A DNA stretch of 64,000 nt from Sphingopyxis sp. H050 (GCF_001468265.1 NZ_LNRZ01000004.1:1-64000), one strand, 5' to 3'; shown: positions 35,944 through 45,444, counted from the first letter of the stretch. Numbers and translations are program-made. The notes: generated by a model not told the origin, from the sequence alone.

Positions 35944-36684
35944 TCATAATTCGCCTCTTAACGCGCGCCCGAGAAGGTGGAAATAGGTCTGGCTCTGGCC
36001 GTTCGCATCGGTCGCCCATTCGGGATGCCATTGCACCGCAAGCAACGGCGCGCCGTTCGGCCGCGCGCTGTACGCCTCGACCAGCCCATCGGGCGCTCGT
36101 GCCTCGACCGTCAGCCCGTCGGCCAATTCGCCGATGCCCTGATAATGGACCGAGTTCACGTCCAGCGACGGCGTTTCATAAGCCGCCGCGAGCAAGCCGC
36201 CCTCGACTAGGTCGACCTTGTGATGATGATCGAACATCGCGTCGAACGCGACGCCGTCGGGCGCATGGTGGTGCAACAATTGCGCGCTCGCCGACGTATC
36301 CCGCCGCAGCGTGCCACCCAGGGCAACATTGATCTCCTGAAACCCCCGACAGATGCCGAAGAGCGGCCGCTGCGCCGCGATGACCGCCTCGACGAGTTCG
36401 GTCATCATCCGATCGCGGTCGGGATCGAACGGCCCCTCGCCCTCGGCCGGATCGCCGTACAGGGCGGGCGCGACATTGGAGGGCGTCCCGGTCAGCAGGA
36501 CGCCATCGAGCCGTCCGACGATTTCGTCGGCCCGCATATAATCGGGCAGCGACGGGATGATCAGCGCCGCGCAGTCGGCATGGCGCATCGCCGCGGTCGC
36601 ATAGCGGTTGATCACCGTTTGCGCGATCTCGGTCCCGACGGAGCGGTTGCAGGCGATGATGCCGAGGACGGGGCGTGCGGGCAT
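35944..36684 (-). CDS. puuD: Gamma-glutamyl-GABA hydrolase (PuuD-like)
   Basis: A 246-residue class-I glutamine-amidotransferase-fold hydrolase. The nucleophile Cys is in LFGICRGFQEINVALGG, and the catalytic His and Glu are in AVQWHPEW. In the Puu route PuuD frees GABA from gamma-glutamyl-GABA, the last step before GABA catabolism. The 106-nt gap to spuC has no strong hairpin, so the two may be co-transcribed. The aldehyde dehydrogenase PuuC, which should act before it, is not in the window. Confidence 0.92.
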   Translation of the reverse strand: MPARPVLGIIACNRSVGTEIAQTVINRYATAAMRHADCAALIIPSLPDYMRADEIVGRLDGVLLTGTPSNVAPALYGDPAEGEGPFDPDRDRMMTELVEAVIAAQRPLFGICRGFQEINVALGGTLRRDTSASAQLLHHHAPDGVAFDAMFDHHHKVDLVEGGLLAAAYETPSLDVNSVHYQGIGELADGLTVEARAPDGLVEAYSARPNGAPLLAVQWHPEWATDANGQSQTYFHLLGRALRGEL

Positions 36685-36727
36685 GCGTCCTTGCTGCCGA
36701 TTTTACCGCCGCTGCGCCAGCGGAATC

Positions 36728-37699
36728 TTAGGCGTACTGCCGCGCGAAGGCCGCCGCCGCGCCGAACAACCCCGGCTGCGGGTGGGTGATCAGCTTGACC
36801 GGGATCGCCGCCATGAAATTCTCGAACCGCCCCTTGGCGACGAAGCGCTCGGGAAAGCCCGAGCGGACGAGCTGGTCGCGGATGCGAAGGCCAAGACCGC
36901 CCGCGATGACAACCCCCGACGCGCCCTGCGCCAGCGCGAGATCGCCGGCGACGCTGCCGAGCGACAGGCAGAAGCGGTCGGCGGCGGCCGCTGCGAGCGC
37001 GTCCTCGCCGCTCATCGCCTGCGCCCAGATCGTCCGGTCGTCGAGCGGCGTGATCGCGCGGCCCTCCATGCTCGCCAGCGTCTCATAGATGTCGACGATG
37101 CCCGGTCCCGAGACGATCCGTTCGATCGACACGCGCCGGTGGCGCTTGCGCAGCCGCGCGAGGATCGCGTCCTCGATGCTGTCGAGCGGCGCGAAGTCGA
37201 TATGCCCGCCCTCGGTCGCCTGCACCCGATACTGCCCGCCGTCGCGCCAGATATGCGCGACACCCAGGCCCGTGCCGGGACCGATGATGCTGATCGTGCC
37301 CTCCGCAGGCAGCGGCGCGTCCGGGCCCGCCAGATGCTCGAAATATCCGGCGTCCGCCTGCGCGACCGCATGACCGACCGCCTCGAAGTCATTGACCAGC
37401 ACATGCCGATCGACGTTCAGCTTCTCGCCGATCAGCGCGGGACGGATGATCCAGGGGTTGTTGGTGAAACGAATGATCTCGCCGCGGGTCGGCCCTGCAA
37501 TCGCAATGGCGACCGCGCGCGGCAACGCACCGCCTTGTTGCTGCTCGAAATCCTGCCACGCGGTCTGAAAACTCGCATGGTCCTTCGTATGGAGGGTGGT
37601 CTCCGGGCCGAGCGAGGTAACGCGCCCGCCCGCGACCTCGGCGATCGCAAATCGCGCGTGGGTGCCGCCGATATCGACCGTGACGATGGCTTCGCTCAT
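36728..37699 (-). CDS. glk: Glucokinase
   Basis: A 323-residue ROK-independent (Glk family) glucokinase. The N-terminal phosphate-binding motif VTVDIGGTHARFAIAE, the catalytic region VLVNDFEAVGHAVA with Asp, and GPGTGLGVAHIW are all present. It phosphorylates glucose with ATP, which in sphingomonads feeds the Entner–Doudoroff pathway. The ATG at 37699 is where family similarity starts; an open frame extends 99 nt upstream without it. The puuD gene begins 43 nt downstream of its stop on the same strand. Confidence 0.94.
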   Translation of the reverse strand: MSEAIVTVDIGGTHARFAIAEVAGGRVTSLGPETTLHTKDHASFQTAWQDFEQQQGGALPRAVAIAIAGPTRGEIIRFTNNPWIIRPALIGEKLNVDRHVLVNDFEAVGHAVAQADAGYFEHLAGPDAPLPAEGTISIIGPGTGLGVAHIWRDGGQYRVQATEGGHIDFAPLDSIEDAILARLRKRHRRVSIERIVSGPGIVDIYETLASMEGRAITPLDDRTIWAQAMSGEDALAAAAADRFCLSLGSVAGDLALAQGASGVVIAGGLGLRIRDQLVRSGFPERFVAKGRFENFMAAIPVKLITHPQPGLFGAAAAFARQYA

Positions 37700-37871
37700 G
37701 ACTCTCCCTCGCCGGATAGTGGTTCCGGACGTGTTCGGAATGTCCCAGCGCCGTCGCCGATGCAACAGGGCATAGCTATGCGCGGCTCCCCGTCGCACCC
37801 GGCATCAGCCCGGGAAGCCGACGGATGCCGAAGCCCGCGCGCCGCGCCAAAAATCCGCAATTTTCGGGAAA

Positions 37872-37948
37872 TGGCGCACCCGGAACGATTCGAACGTCCG
37901 ACCCCCAGATTCGTAGTCTGGTGCTCTATCCAGCTGAGCTACGGGTGC
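37872..37948 (-). tRNA. tRNA-Arg (anticodon ACG)
   Basis: On the minus strand the sequence folds into a full cloverleaf. The acceptor stem is GCACCCG with CGGGTGC, the D-arm holds AGCTCAGCTGGATAGAGC, the anticodon stem-loop is CCAGA-CTACGAA-TCTGG (anticodon ACG), and the T-arm contains GTTCGAATC. The CCA end is encoded. An ACG anticodon decodes CGN arginine codons after deamination to inosine. Confidence 0.96.
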
Positions 37949-37992
37949 GTGGAGGGGAGCCTTTAGGGGGCAGTTCGCGGGCGCGCAACCCC

Positions 37993-38520
37993 CTATTTCG
38001 GATTTGTGACCACGCGGCACGACGATTGGCGGCGCGCAGCGTCGAGAGCCCCGATTTCCGCCGGATCCTTCAGCAAAAGCCGGATCAGCGCGATGCCCTT
38101 GTCATGCCCGGTGCGGATGACCTCAGCGCCCGCCGGCACCGCCTGCCCCTCACGCGCAACGATGATTCGGTAGGGCTTGCCGCCTGCCTCGACATCGTTG
38201 CGGACGAAAATGACGTCGGTGGCGGCGTCGAAGACGCTCAAGGAACTATAGCGCCCCGGCACCGGCGTCACGTCGATCGCCAGCGGCCCTGCCGACAGGT
38301 CATAGGGACAGCTTGAATAGGCTAGGTCGGGGCTCGGCCGCACCACCGGCTGGCGCGCCGGGGTCGCCAGATTGCCATAGGACATGCGGTTGATCCCGCC
38401 CTGCCCCAGTCGCTCGATCGCGACATTCATCAGGCTGTACGGCAGGAAATGAATGACGGCCGCGGTGGTCGCCGCAGCGACGATCAGGCCGGCGAGAACG
38501 GGACCGAGCCAGCGCCGCAT
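37993..38520 (-). CDS. DUF1254-type membrane-anchored protein
   Basis: A 175-residue protein with an N-terminal membrane anchor (LGPVLAGLIVAAATTAAVIHF). The body contains SPDLAYSSCPYDLSAGPLAI and GRYSSLSVFDAATDVIFVRND, matching DUF1254. In many bacteria DUF1254 and DUF1214 are parts of one larger protein of unknown function, sometimes noted near envelope or lipid genes; here they are two adjacent short genes. It lies one base after the DUF1214 gene on the same strand. Confidence 0.82.
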   Translation of the reverse strand: MRRWLGPVLAGLIVAAATTAAVIHFLPYSLMNVAIERLGQGGINRMSYGNLATPARQPVVRPSPDLAYSSCPYDLSAGPLAIDVTPVPGRYSSLSVFDAATDVIFVRNDVEAGGKPYRIIVAREGQAVPAGAEVIRTGHDKGIALIRLLLKDPAEIGALDAARRQSSCRVVTNPK

Positions 38521-38521
38521 C

Positions 38522-39097
38522 TCAACACCCCTTCTTGACGATGCGCGGCAGCGCCGCCTTCGCCGGGTCGGCGCGGAAGTCTTGGCCGGGATTATACATG
38601 CGCAGCGTCAGATGAAAGGGCTGCCCCTTCGTTCCCGGCAGCCATGCACCGTCGGCCGGTTTGTCGGGCGCGACCGTGACGCGCCACTCGCCCTTGGCGT
38701 CGAGCGCGACATTGGCGCCGTTCACCGACCAGCGGTTTGCCGGATTGGCGACCAGATAGCCCGCGGCGTCATAGATGGTGACGCTCCACCAGCGCGCGTC
38801 GAGCGCGGTCCCCGACAGGCTGTATCGGCAATCGCCATCGAGCGGCGCACCGCTCGCGTCGGTCTTCGCCGACCAATAGACGGTTTCCTTGGCCGGCAGC
38901 GCGAGCAGCCCGCCGCGCGCCACTCGGGCGCGGGTCAACGCGTCGGTCGCCTTTGTCCCGTAACCGAGCGAGGTCGACCATGGGCCATTGTGGATCCCGC
39001 CGTCGCCGAAGCCGTTGCCGGTCAGCGCCCAGGCGGCGCCAAGACCCACCGCCAATCCGCCCGCCACAGCGATCGCATAACGGTGCCAGCTCTTCAT
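38522..39097 (-). CDS. DUF1214-type membrane-anchored protein
   Basis: A 191-residue protein with an N-terminal hydrophobic segment (YAIAVAGGLAVGLGAAWALTG). The C-terminal DUF1214 core includes WWSVTIYDAAGYLVANPANR, followed by WRVTVAPDKP and FHLTLRMYNP. It is encoded immediately upstream of the DUF1254 gene with one base between them, so the pair is almost certainly co-expressed. The function is unknown; the pairing suggests the two form a split version of the fused protein. Confidence 0.86.
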   Translation of the reverse strand: MKSWHRYAIAVAGGLAVGLGAAWALTGNGFGDGGIHNGPWSTSLGYGTKATDALTRARVARGGLLALPAKETVYWSAKTDASGAPLDGDCRYSLSGTALDARWWSVTIYDAAGYLVANPANRWSVNGANVALDAKGEWRVTVAPDKPADGAWLPGTKGQPFHLTLRMYNPGQDFRADPAKAALPRIVKKGC

Positions 39098-39119
39098 GGC
39101 GTCTCCCCCCCCCTCGCGC

Positions 39120-41780
39120 TTATCCCTTTTTCAGGGCCGCCTGCGCCGCCGCCAGCCGGGCGATCGGCACGCGATACGGCGAAGCGCTGACGTAATCGAG
39201 GCTGGTTTTCTCGCAGAAATGGATGCTCGGCGCGTCGCCGCCATGCTCGCCGCAGATGCCGAGTTTGATGCCCGCGCGCGTGCCGCGGCCGCGCTCGGCG
39301 GCAAGCTCGATCAGCTGGCCCACCCCCTCGACGTCGAGGCTGACGAACGGGTCGGTCAGGAAGATGCCCTTGTCGACATATTGCGTCAGGAAGCGGCCCG
39401 CATCGTCGCGGCTTATCCCGATCGTCGTCTGCGTCAGGTCGTTGGTGCCGAAGCTGAAGAATTCGGCGCTCTCGGCAATCTCGCCCGCCATCAGCGCGGC
39501 GCGCGGCAATTCGATCATCGTGCCGACAAGGTACGCGATCTCGCGGCCCTTTTCGGCAAACACCGCCTTGGCTTGGCTATCGACGACCGCCTTCATCAGG
39601 TCGAATTCGCGGCGCGTCGCCACCAGCGGGATCATCACCTCGGGGATCGGCGCGGCTCCGGTGTCGGCGGCGACGTCGCACGCCGCCTCGAAGATCGCGC
39701 GCGCCTGCATCTCGTATATTTCGGGATAGGTGACGCCGAGGCGGCAGCCGCGATGGCCAAGCATCGGGTTGAACTCGTGGAGTTCATTGGCGCGTGCCTT
39801 GAGCGCCTCGATCCCGACGCCCGCCGCCTCGGCGACGTCGGCGAAATCCTCTTCGCGCGTCGGCAGGAATTCGTGGAGCGGCGGATCGAGCAGGCGGATC
39901 GTCACCGGCAACCCCGCCATCACCCGGAAGATCGCGGCAAAGTCGCCGCGCTGTTCAGGGAGCAGCTTGGCGAGCGCAGCGCGGCGGCCGTCCTCGCTGT
40001 CCGCCAGGATCATCTCGCGCACCGCGGTGATGCGCGCGGCGTCGAAGAACATATGCTCGGTGCGGCAGAGCCCGATGCCTTCGGCGCCGAAGTCGCGCGC
40101 GACCTGCGCGTCCTGCGGCGTCTCGGCGTTGGTGCGCACCTTCATGCGGCGCACCTTGTCGGCCCAAGCCATCAGCGTGCCGAAATCGCCGACCAGTTCG
40201 GGCAGCAAGGTCGGAACCTCGCCTGCCATCACCTCGCCGGTCGAACCGTCGAGGGTCAGGATATCGCCTTCGCGCAGTTCGCGCCCGCCAACGCGCAGCA
40301 CGCGCGCCGCGCCGTCGATCGAGAGGCCCCCGGCGCCCGAGACGCACGGACGCCCCATGCCGCGTGCGACGACCGCCGCATGGCTGGTCATCCCGCCGCG
40401 CGCGGTCAGAATGCCCTTTGCGGCGTGCATGCCGTGAATATCCTCGGGGCTCGTTTCGACACGGACGAGGATCACCGCCTCGCCCATGCCTGCGGCCTTT
40501 TCGGCGCTGTCGGCGTCGAACATGATCTTGCCCGATGCCGCGCCGGGGCTGGCGGGCAGCCCCTTGGTCAGCACGTCGCGCGGCGCCTTCGGGTCGAGCG
40601 TCGGGTGGAGCAGCTGGTCGAGTGCGCCGGGATCGACGCGGCCCACGGCTTCCTCTTCGCTGATCAGCCCTTCGGCCGCCATGTCGACCGCGATCTTCAG
40701 CGCTGCCTTGGCGGTGCGCTTGCCCGAACGCGTCTGCAGCATCCACAGCGTCCCGCGTTCGACGGTGAACTCGATGTCCTGCATGTCGCGATAGTGCGTT
40801 TCGAGCGTATCGAAGACGCGGCCGAGCTCGGCGAAGGTCTCGGGCATCGCCTCTTCCATCGACAGCGGCTTGGCGCCGGCCTTTTCGCGCGCGATTTTCG
40901 TCAGATATTGCGGCGTGCGGATGCCCGCGACGACGTCCTCGCCCTGCGCGTTGATCAGCCATTCGCCGTACCAGGCGCGCTCGCCCGTCGCGGGGTCGCG
41001 GGTGAACGCAACGCCGGTGGCCGAGGTGTCGCCCATATTGCCGAACACCATCGCCTGCACATTGACCGCGGTCCCCCATTCGCCGGGGATCGAGTTCAGG
41101 CGGCGATAGACTTTCGCGCGGTCGCTTTCCCAGCTTGCAAAGACGGCGCCGATTGCGCCCCACAGCTGGTCCTTCGGCTCCTGCGGGAACGGCGCGCCGG
41201 TCTCGCGCGCAACGATCGCCTGATACTCCTTGACCAGCGCCTGCCAGTCCTCGGCCGCCATTTCGGTGTCGAGATAGAAGCCGCGGTCCTCCTTGGCGAT
41301 TTCCAGTGCTTCCTCGAACTCGGCATGGTCGAGCCCCATGACGACGTCGGCGTACATCTGGACGAAGCGGCGATAACTGTCCCATGCGAAACGCGGGTCA
41401 CCCGACGCTTCGGACAGGCCGACGACGGTGCGGTCGTTGAGGCCGAGGTTGAGGACGGTGTCCATCATCCCCGGCATCGACACGCGCGCGCCCGAACGGA
41501 CCGAGACGAGCAAGGGATCGGCCGCGTCGCCGAATGTCTTGCCCGTGATGCCCTCGATATGCGCGATTCCCGCGGCCACTTCCTCGACCAGACCTGCCGG
41601 GAATTGCTCGCCATTCGCATAATATTGGGTGCAGACGTCGGTGGTGATCGTAAAGCCCGGGGGCACCGGCAGGCCGATCGAGGCCATTTCGGCGAGGTTC
41701 GATCCCTTGCCGCCCAGCAATTCCTTCGACCGCTCGCGCGTGGTCGCGTCGCCGCCGAACAAATGCACCATCGTCGTCAT
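39120..41780 (-). CDS. ppdK: Pyruvate, phosphate dikinase
   Basis: An 886-residue enzyme that interconverts pyruvate, ATP and Pi with PEP, AMP and PPi. Domains run in the usual order. The N-terminal ATP-grasp has LLGGKGSNLAEMASIGLPVP. The swivelling domain carries the phospho-His in GGMTSHAAVVARGMGRPC. The C-terminal PEP/pyruvate barrel has EGIGLCRTEHMFF and the catalytic Cys in GICGEHGGDA. The length fits the family (about 880). An AGGAG site precedes the ATG. It is separated from glyS by about 200 nt that hold a family B repeat. Confidence 0.97.
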   Translation of the reverse strand: MTTMVHLFGGDATTRERSKELLGGKGSNLAEMASIGLPVPPGFTITTDVCTQYYANGEQFPAGLVEEVAAGIAHIEGITGKTFGDAADPLLVSVRSGARVSMPGMMDTVLNLGLNDRTVVGLSEASGDPRFAWDSYRRFVQMYADVVMGLDHAEFEEALEIAKEDRGFYLDTEMAAEDWQALVKEYQAIVARETGAPFPQEPKDQLWGAIGAVFASWESDRAKVYRRLNSIPGEWGTAVNVQAMVFGNMGDTSATGVAFTRDPATGERAWYGEWLINAQGEDVVAGIRTPQYLTKIAREKAGAKPLSMEEAMPETFAELGRVFDTLETHYRDMQDIEFTVERGTLWMLQTRSGKRTAKAALKIAVDMAAEGLISEEEAVGRVDPGALDQLLHPTLDPKAPRDVLTKGLPASPGAASGKIMFDADSAEKAAGMGEAVILVRVETSPEDIHGMHAAKGILTARGGMTSHAAVVARGMGRPCVSGAGGLSIDGAARVLRVGGRELREGDILTLDGSTGEVMAGEVPTLLPELVGDFGTLMAWADKVRRMKVRTNAETPQDAQVARDFGAEGIGLCRTEHMFFDAARITAVREMILADSEDGRRAALAKLLPEQRGDFAAIFRVMAGLPVTIRLLDPPLHEFLPTREEDFADVAEAAGVGIEALKARANELHEFNPMLGHRGCRLGVTYPEIYEMQARAIFEAACDVAADTGAAPIPEVMIPLVATRREFDLMKAVVDSQAKAVFAEKGREIAYLVGTMIELPRAALMAGEIAESAEFFSFGTNDLTQTTIGISRDDAGRFLTQYVDKGIFLTDPFVSLDVEGVGQLIELAAERGRGTRAGIKLGICGEHGGDAPSIHFCEKTSLDYVSASPYRVPIARLAAAQAALKKG

Positions 41781-41889
41781 GTCTTACTCCTGCTGCCCCG
41801 GGGAGGAGGTTGCGGCTGGGTAGGTATGCAATCGCACTTCGTCGATTCAATTTTACTTCGTTCGTTATAAGCTAACCGGTATTCTTACC

Positions 41890-41970
41890 CCGTTCGCATC
41901 GCGCGAAGTCGAGATGCCCATCGGTCGTTCGTGCCTTCAGCGTGTCTCGACTTCGCTCGACACGAACGGA
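41890..41970. repeat. Palindromic repeat, family B (copy 2)
   Basis: The left arm at 41890–41919 (core TTCGCATCGCGCGAAGTCGA) pairs with the right arm at 41942–41970 (core TCGACTTCGCTCGACACGAA). It lies in the gap between the co-directional glyS and ppdK genes. The arms nearly match the copies at 32031 and 44210, while the loop differs. Confidence 0.88.
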
Positions 41971-41986
41971 ATTTCTGTGCCGGCCC

Positions 41987-44185
41987 CTACCCCTCGATCT
42001 TCGAGAAATCGGCGACCCCGTGCACCGCGCCGGTAAAGCGCGCGAGCAGACCGAGGCGATAAGCGCGGACCGCTTCGTCCGGATCGTTGACCATCACACC
42101 CTCGAAAAAGGCGTCGATCGGCGCGCGCAGCGAAGCGAGCGCAGCCATGGCATCGGTGAAGCGTTCTTCGGTGACGGCAGCGGCGGCGGCGGGCTCGGCG
42201 GCGTCGAGCGCAGCGAGCAGCACACGATCCACATCGGTCGCCCCCGCGAAGGCGGGGGCCGTTGTCGTGGGAGCACTACCTCCACCGGCCCCCGCCTCCG
42301 CGGGGGCGACAGCAATATCCGCCTGCTTCAGGATATTCGCCGCGCGCTTGTAGCCCGCGAGCAGGTTGGCGCCGTCCTCGGTCGCCATGAAGGCCTGCAA
42401 CGCCTTCACGCGCGCGAGCAGGCGGACGAGATCATCCTCGCCGCCGAGCGCGAACACCGCGTCGATCAGGTCGTGGCGAACGCCCGCTTCGCGCTGCTGG
42501 ACCTTGAGGCGGTCAGCGAAGAAGTCGAGAACGTCCCAAACCTCCTGCGCCAGTTCCTCGTCAAAGCCGTTTCTCGCCACCAAAACTGTTAGGCTTGGGC
42601 TACCCAGCACTGGCGCTCCGCTTTCAAGAGCATGCCTGTTTGACGCCGTCACCTGGGAAGACTCCTTCGCCAGTCTAACCGCGATCGAAAGAAGCTTCGT
42701 CAAAGGCAGCCGGAGGTTGCTGCTCTGTATCGTTGAGAGCGAAGCCAGCGCAGCACGTCGCAGCGCAAAAGGATCCTTTGAGCCTGTTGGGGGTAGCCGA
42801 ATAGCAAAGAAGCTGGTCAGCGTATCCAGCTTGTCCGCCAACGCCACAGCCACCGTCACCGGCGCAGTCGGCACGTCATCACCCTGCCCGACCGGCTTGT
42901 AATGATCGCGGATCGCGTCGGCCACCGCATCGGGCAGGCCTTCGGCGCGGGCGTAATAGCCGCCCATCAGGCCCTGCAATTCGGGGAATTCGCCGACCAT
43001 TTCGGTGACGAGGTCGGCCTTTGCCAGTTCGGCCGCCTGCCGCGCGAGCGCGGGGTCGCAGTTCGGGACGATGCCTTCGCTCGCCAGCCATTCGGCGAGC
43101 TTCGCGACGCGCTCGACCTTATCCGCAACCGTGCCTAGCTTTTCGTGGAAGGTGATGCGATCCAGCTTTTTCGCGTGATCTGCCAGCTTGGTCTTGCGAT
43201 CCTGCTCCCAGAAGAACCGCGCATCCGACAGCCGCGCCGCGAGCACCTTACGGTTGCCCGCGACGATCTCCGCGCCGCCGTCCTTCGCGTCGATGTTCGC
43301 GGTGCAGACGAAGCCGTTGGCGAGCTTGCCGTCGGCGCCGTTCACGACGAAATATTTCTGGTTTACGCGCGCGGTGAGCTGGATGACCTCGGGCGGCACC
43401 TCCAGAAACGCTTCGTCGAACCGCCCGAGCAAAGGCACCGGCCATTCGGTCAGCCCGGCATTCTCGATCACCAGCCCCTCGTCCTCTACTAAGCTCAGCC
43501 CGGCGTCAGCCGCGGCCTTGGCGGCGCCGTCGCGGATAATCGCCTGTCGCTCCTCATGGTCGACGATGACGTGGCAGGCGCGCAGCTTTTCGGCATAGTC
43601 CGCCGCCGAACCGATGGTGATCTCGCCCGGGCAGTGAAAGCGGTGGCCGCGCGTCGCGAAGCCCGACGCAATCCCGCCGATTTCGCACGGCACCAGTTCC
43701 TCGCCGAAGATCGCAACGATCCCCGACAGCGGGCGGACCCAGCGCAGGCTTTCGCTGCTCGCGCTGTCCTTGCCCCAGCGCATCGACTTGGGCCAGGCAA
43801 AGGCGCGGACGATCGCGGGGATCGCCTCGGCCAGAACCTCGGCGGTCGCGCGGCCGGGCTTGTCGATCACCGCGAAATACACGCCGTCGCGGTCTTCCAG
43901 CTGATCCTGCGTCAGCCCGGTCTTGCGCAAAAACCCTTCGAGCGCCTGCGGCGGCGCGCTGCTGCGCGGACCTTTCAGTTCCTCGCTGACGGCGGCGGTC
44001 GCTTGCGGAAGATCGCGTGCGATCAGCGCGAGGCGCCGCGGCGTCGACCAGACGGTAAGATCGCCCGCTTCAAGCCCCGCGGCGCTTAACTGCGCGCGGA
44101 ACAATTTCTCCAGCTCGGCGCGCGCGCCGGCCTGCATGCGGGCGGGAATCTCTTCCGAGCGCAGTTCGAGAAGAAAGTCGGTCAC
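41987..44185 (-). CDS. glyS: Glycyl-tRNA synthetase beta subunit
   Basis: A 732-residue GlyS. With GlyQ it charges tRNA-Gly. It starts at a GTG preceded by GGAGG (N-terminus DFLLELRSEEIPARM). Core motifs include SMRWGKDSASSESLRWVRPL and KQRxAGVRHDLIDAVFALGG-like text near the C-terminus (here QQREAGVRHDLIDAVFALGG). Two segments look foreign. One is residues about 498–538 (42570–42690), with visibly lower GC and no family likeness that I recognise. The other is residues about 626–650, encoded by a palindromic repeat (EAGAGGG … PAFAGAT). The frame stays open throughout, so the gene is probably functional. Confidence 0.94.
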   Translation of the reverse strand: MTDFLLELRSEEIPARMQAGARAELEKLFRAQLSAAGLEAGDLTVWSTPRRLALIARDLPQATAAVSEELKGPRSSAPPQALEGFLRKTGLTQDQLEDRDGVYFAVIDKPGRATAEVLAEAIPAIVRAFAWPKSMRWGKDSASSESLRWVRPLSGIVAIFGEELVPCEIGGIASGFATRGHRFHCPGEITIGSAADYAEKLRACHVIVDHEERQAIIRDGAAKAAADAGLSLVEDEGLVIENAGLTEWPVPLLGRFDEAFLEVPPEVIQLTARVNQKYFVVNGADGKLANGFVCTANIDAKDGGAEIVAGNRKVLAARLSDARFFWEQDRKTKLADHAKKLDRITFHEKLGTVADKVERVAKLAEWLASEGIVPNCDPALARQAAELAKADLVTEMVGEFPELQGLMGGYYARAEGLPDAVADAIRDHYKPVGQGDDVPTAPVTVAVALADKLDTLTSFFAIRLPPTGSKDPFALRRAALASLSTIQSSNLRLPLTKLLSIAVRLAKESSQVTASNRHALESGAPVLGSPSLTVLVARNGFDEELAQEVWDVLDFFADRLKVQQREAGVRHDLIDAVFALGGEDDLVRLLARVKALQAFMATEDGANLLAGYKRAANILKQADIAVAPAEAGAGGGSAPTTTAPAFAGATDVDRVLLAALDAAEPAAAAAVTEERFTDAMAALASLRAPIDAFFEGVMVNDPDEAVRAYRLGLLARFTGAVHGVADFSKIEG
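42237..42310. repeat. Palindromic repeat, family A, inside glyS
   Basis: Arms 42237–42260 and 42287–42310 are 24-base reverse complements with one mismatch. The left arm is identical to the intergenic copy at 23020–23043. It lies within the glyS coding sequence and is translated in frame as an Ala/Gly/Thr/Pro-rich stretch, without a stop codon. It would also give a stable hairpin in the mRNA. Confidence 0.9.
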
Positions 44186-44209
44186 AGCAAATCCTCCGAA
44201 TCCCAAACC

Positions 44210-44291
44210 CCGTTCGCATCGAGCGAAGTCGAGATGCCGTGATGGAGAGCGCTTGCCTGATGGGTGTCTCGATTTCGCTCGACACGAACGG
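44210..44291. repeat. Palindromic repeat, family B (copy 3)
   Basis: The left arm at 44210–44238 (core TTCGCATCGAGCGAAGTCGA) pairs with the right arm at 44263–44291 (core TCGATTTCGCTCGACACGAA). It sits in the 139-nt gap between glyQ and glyS, two subunits of one enzyme. The hairpin could adjust the ratio or stability of the two messages. Confidence 0.88.
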
Positions 44292-44324
44292 AGCTGAGAG
44301 CGGCGCGAGGATTTTGCAGAGCGG

Positions 44325-45248
<924 letters not shown>

Positions 45249-45366
45249 CTTTTTCCCGTCTTTCGCAGGTGCAACAATATCCGTCGCCCTTGGCGCAGCA
45301 GGACCGCAGGGTCAAGGGACGGCGCGTCCGGGAGCGGGGCAATGTCACCCTCGCATTACAAAATAT

Positions 45367-45431
45367 CAGGTCTTGTTGACAAGGTCAGCGAATCATGTCA
45401 TTTAGTCAACAACACCTGACATTCGGTCAGG
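45367..45431. promoter_or_regulatory. Large inverted repeat and promoter-like region before XRE gene
   Basis: CAGGTCTTGTTGAC (45367–45380) and GTCAACAACACCTG (45405–45418) are reverse complements at 13 of 14 positions, 24 nt apart. A second perfect dyad follows, CCTGAC-ATTCG-GTCAGG (45415–45431), which shares bases with the right arm. TTGACA at 45376–45381 could serve as a -35 box; the matching -10 is weak. The position just before an XRE repressor-type gene makes this a good candidate autoregulatory operator. Confidence 0.6.
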
Positions 45432-45444
45432 GTCGCTTGACGGA

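Noticed and set aside
39096-41870. Plus-strand open frame of more than 900 codons opposite ppdK
   Set aside because: It is the antisense of a fully conserved enzyme in a high-GC genome. The translation is Arg/His/Asp-rich and lacks recognisable domains.
41987-44185. glyS as a pseudogene because of the two odd segments
   Set aside because: The frame is continuous from a good GTG start to the stop, and conserved motifs follow both segments.
45249-45366. T-box or other riboswitch before glyQ
   Set aside because: No T-box sequence or anti-terminator structure was found, and T-boxes are not expected in proteobacteria.
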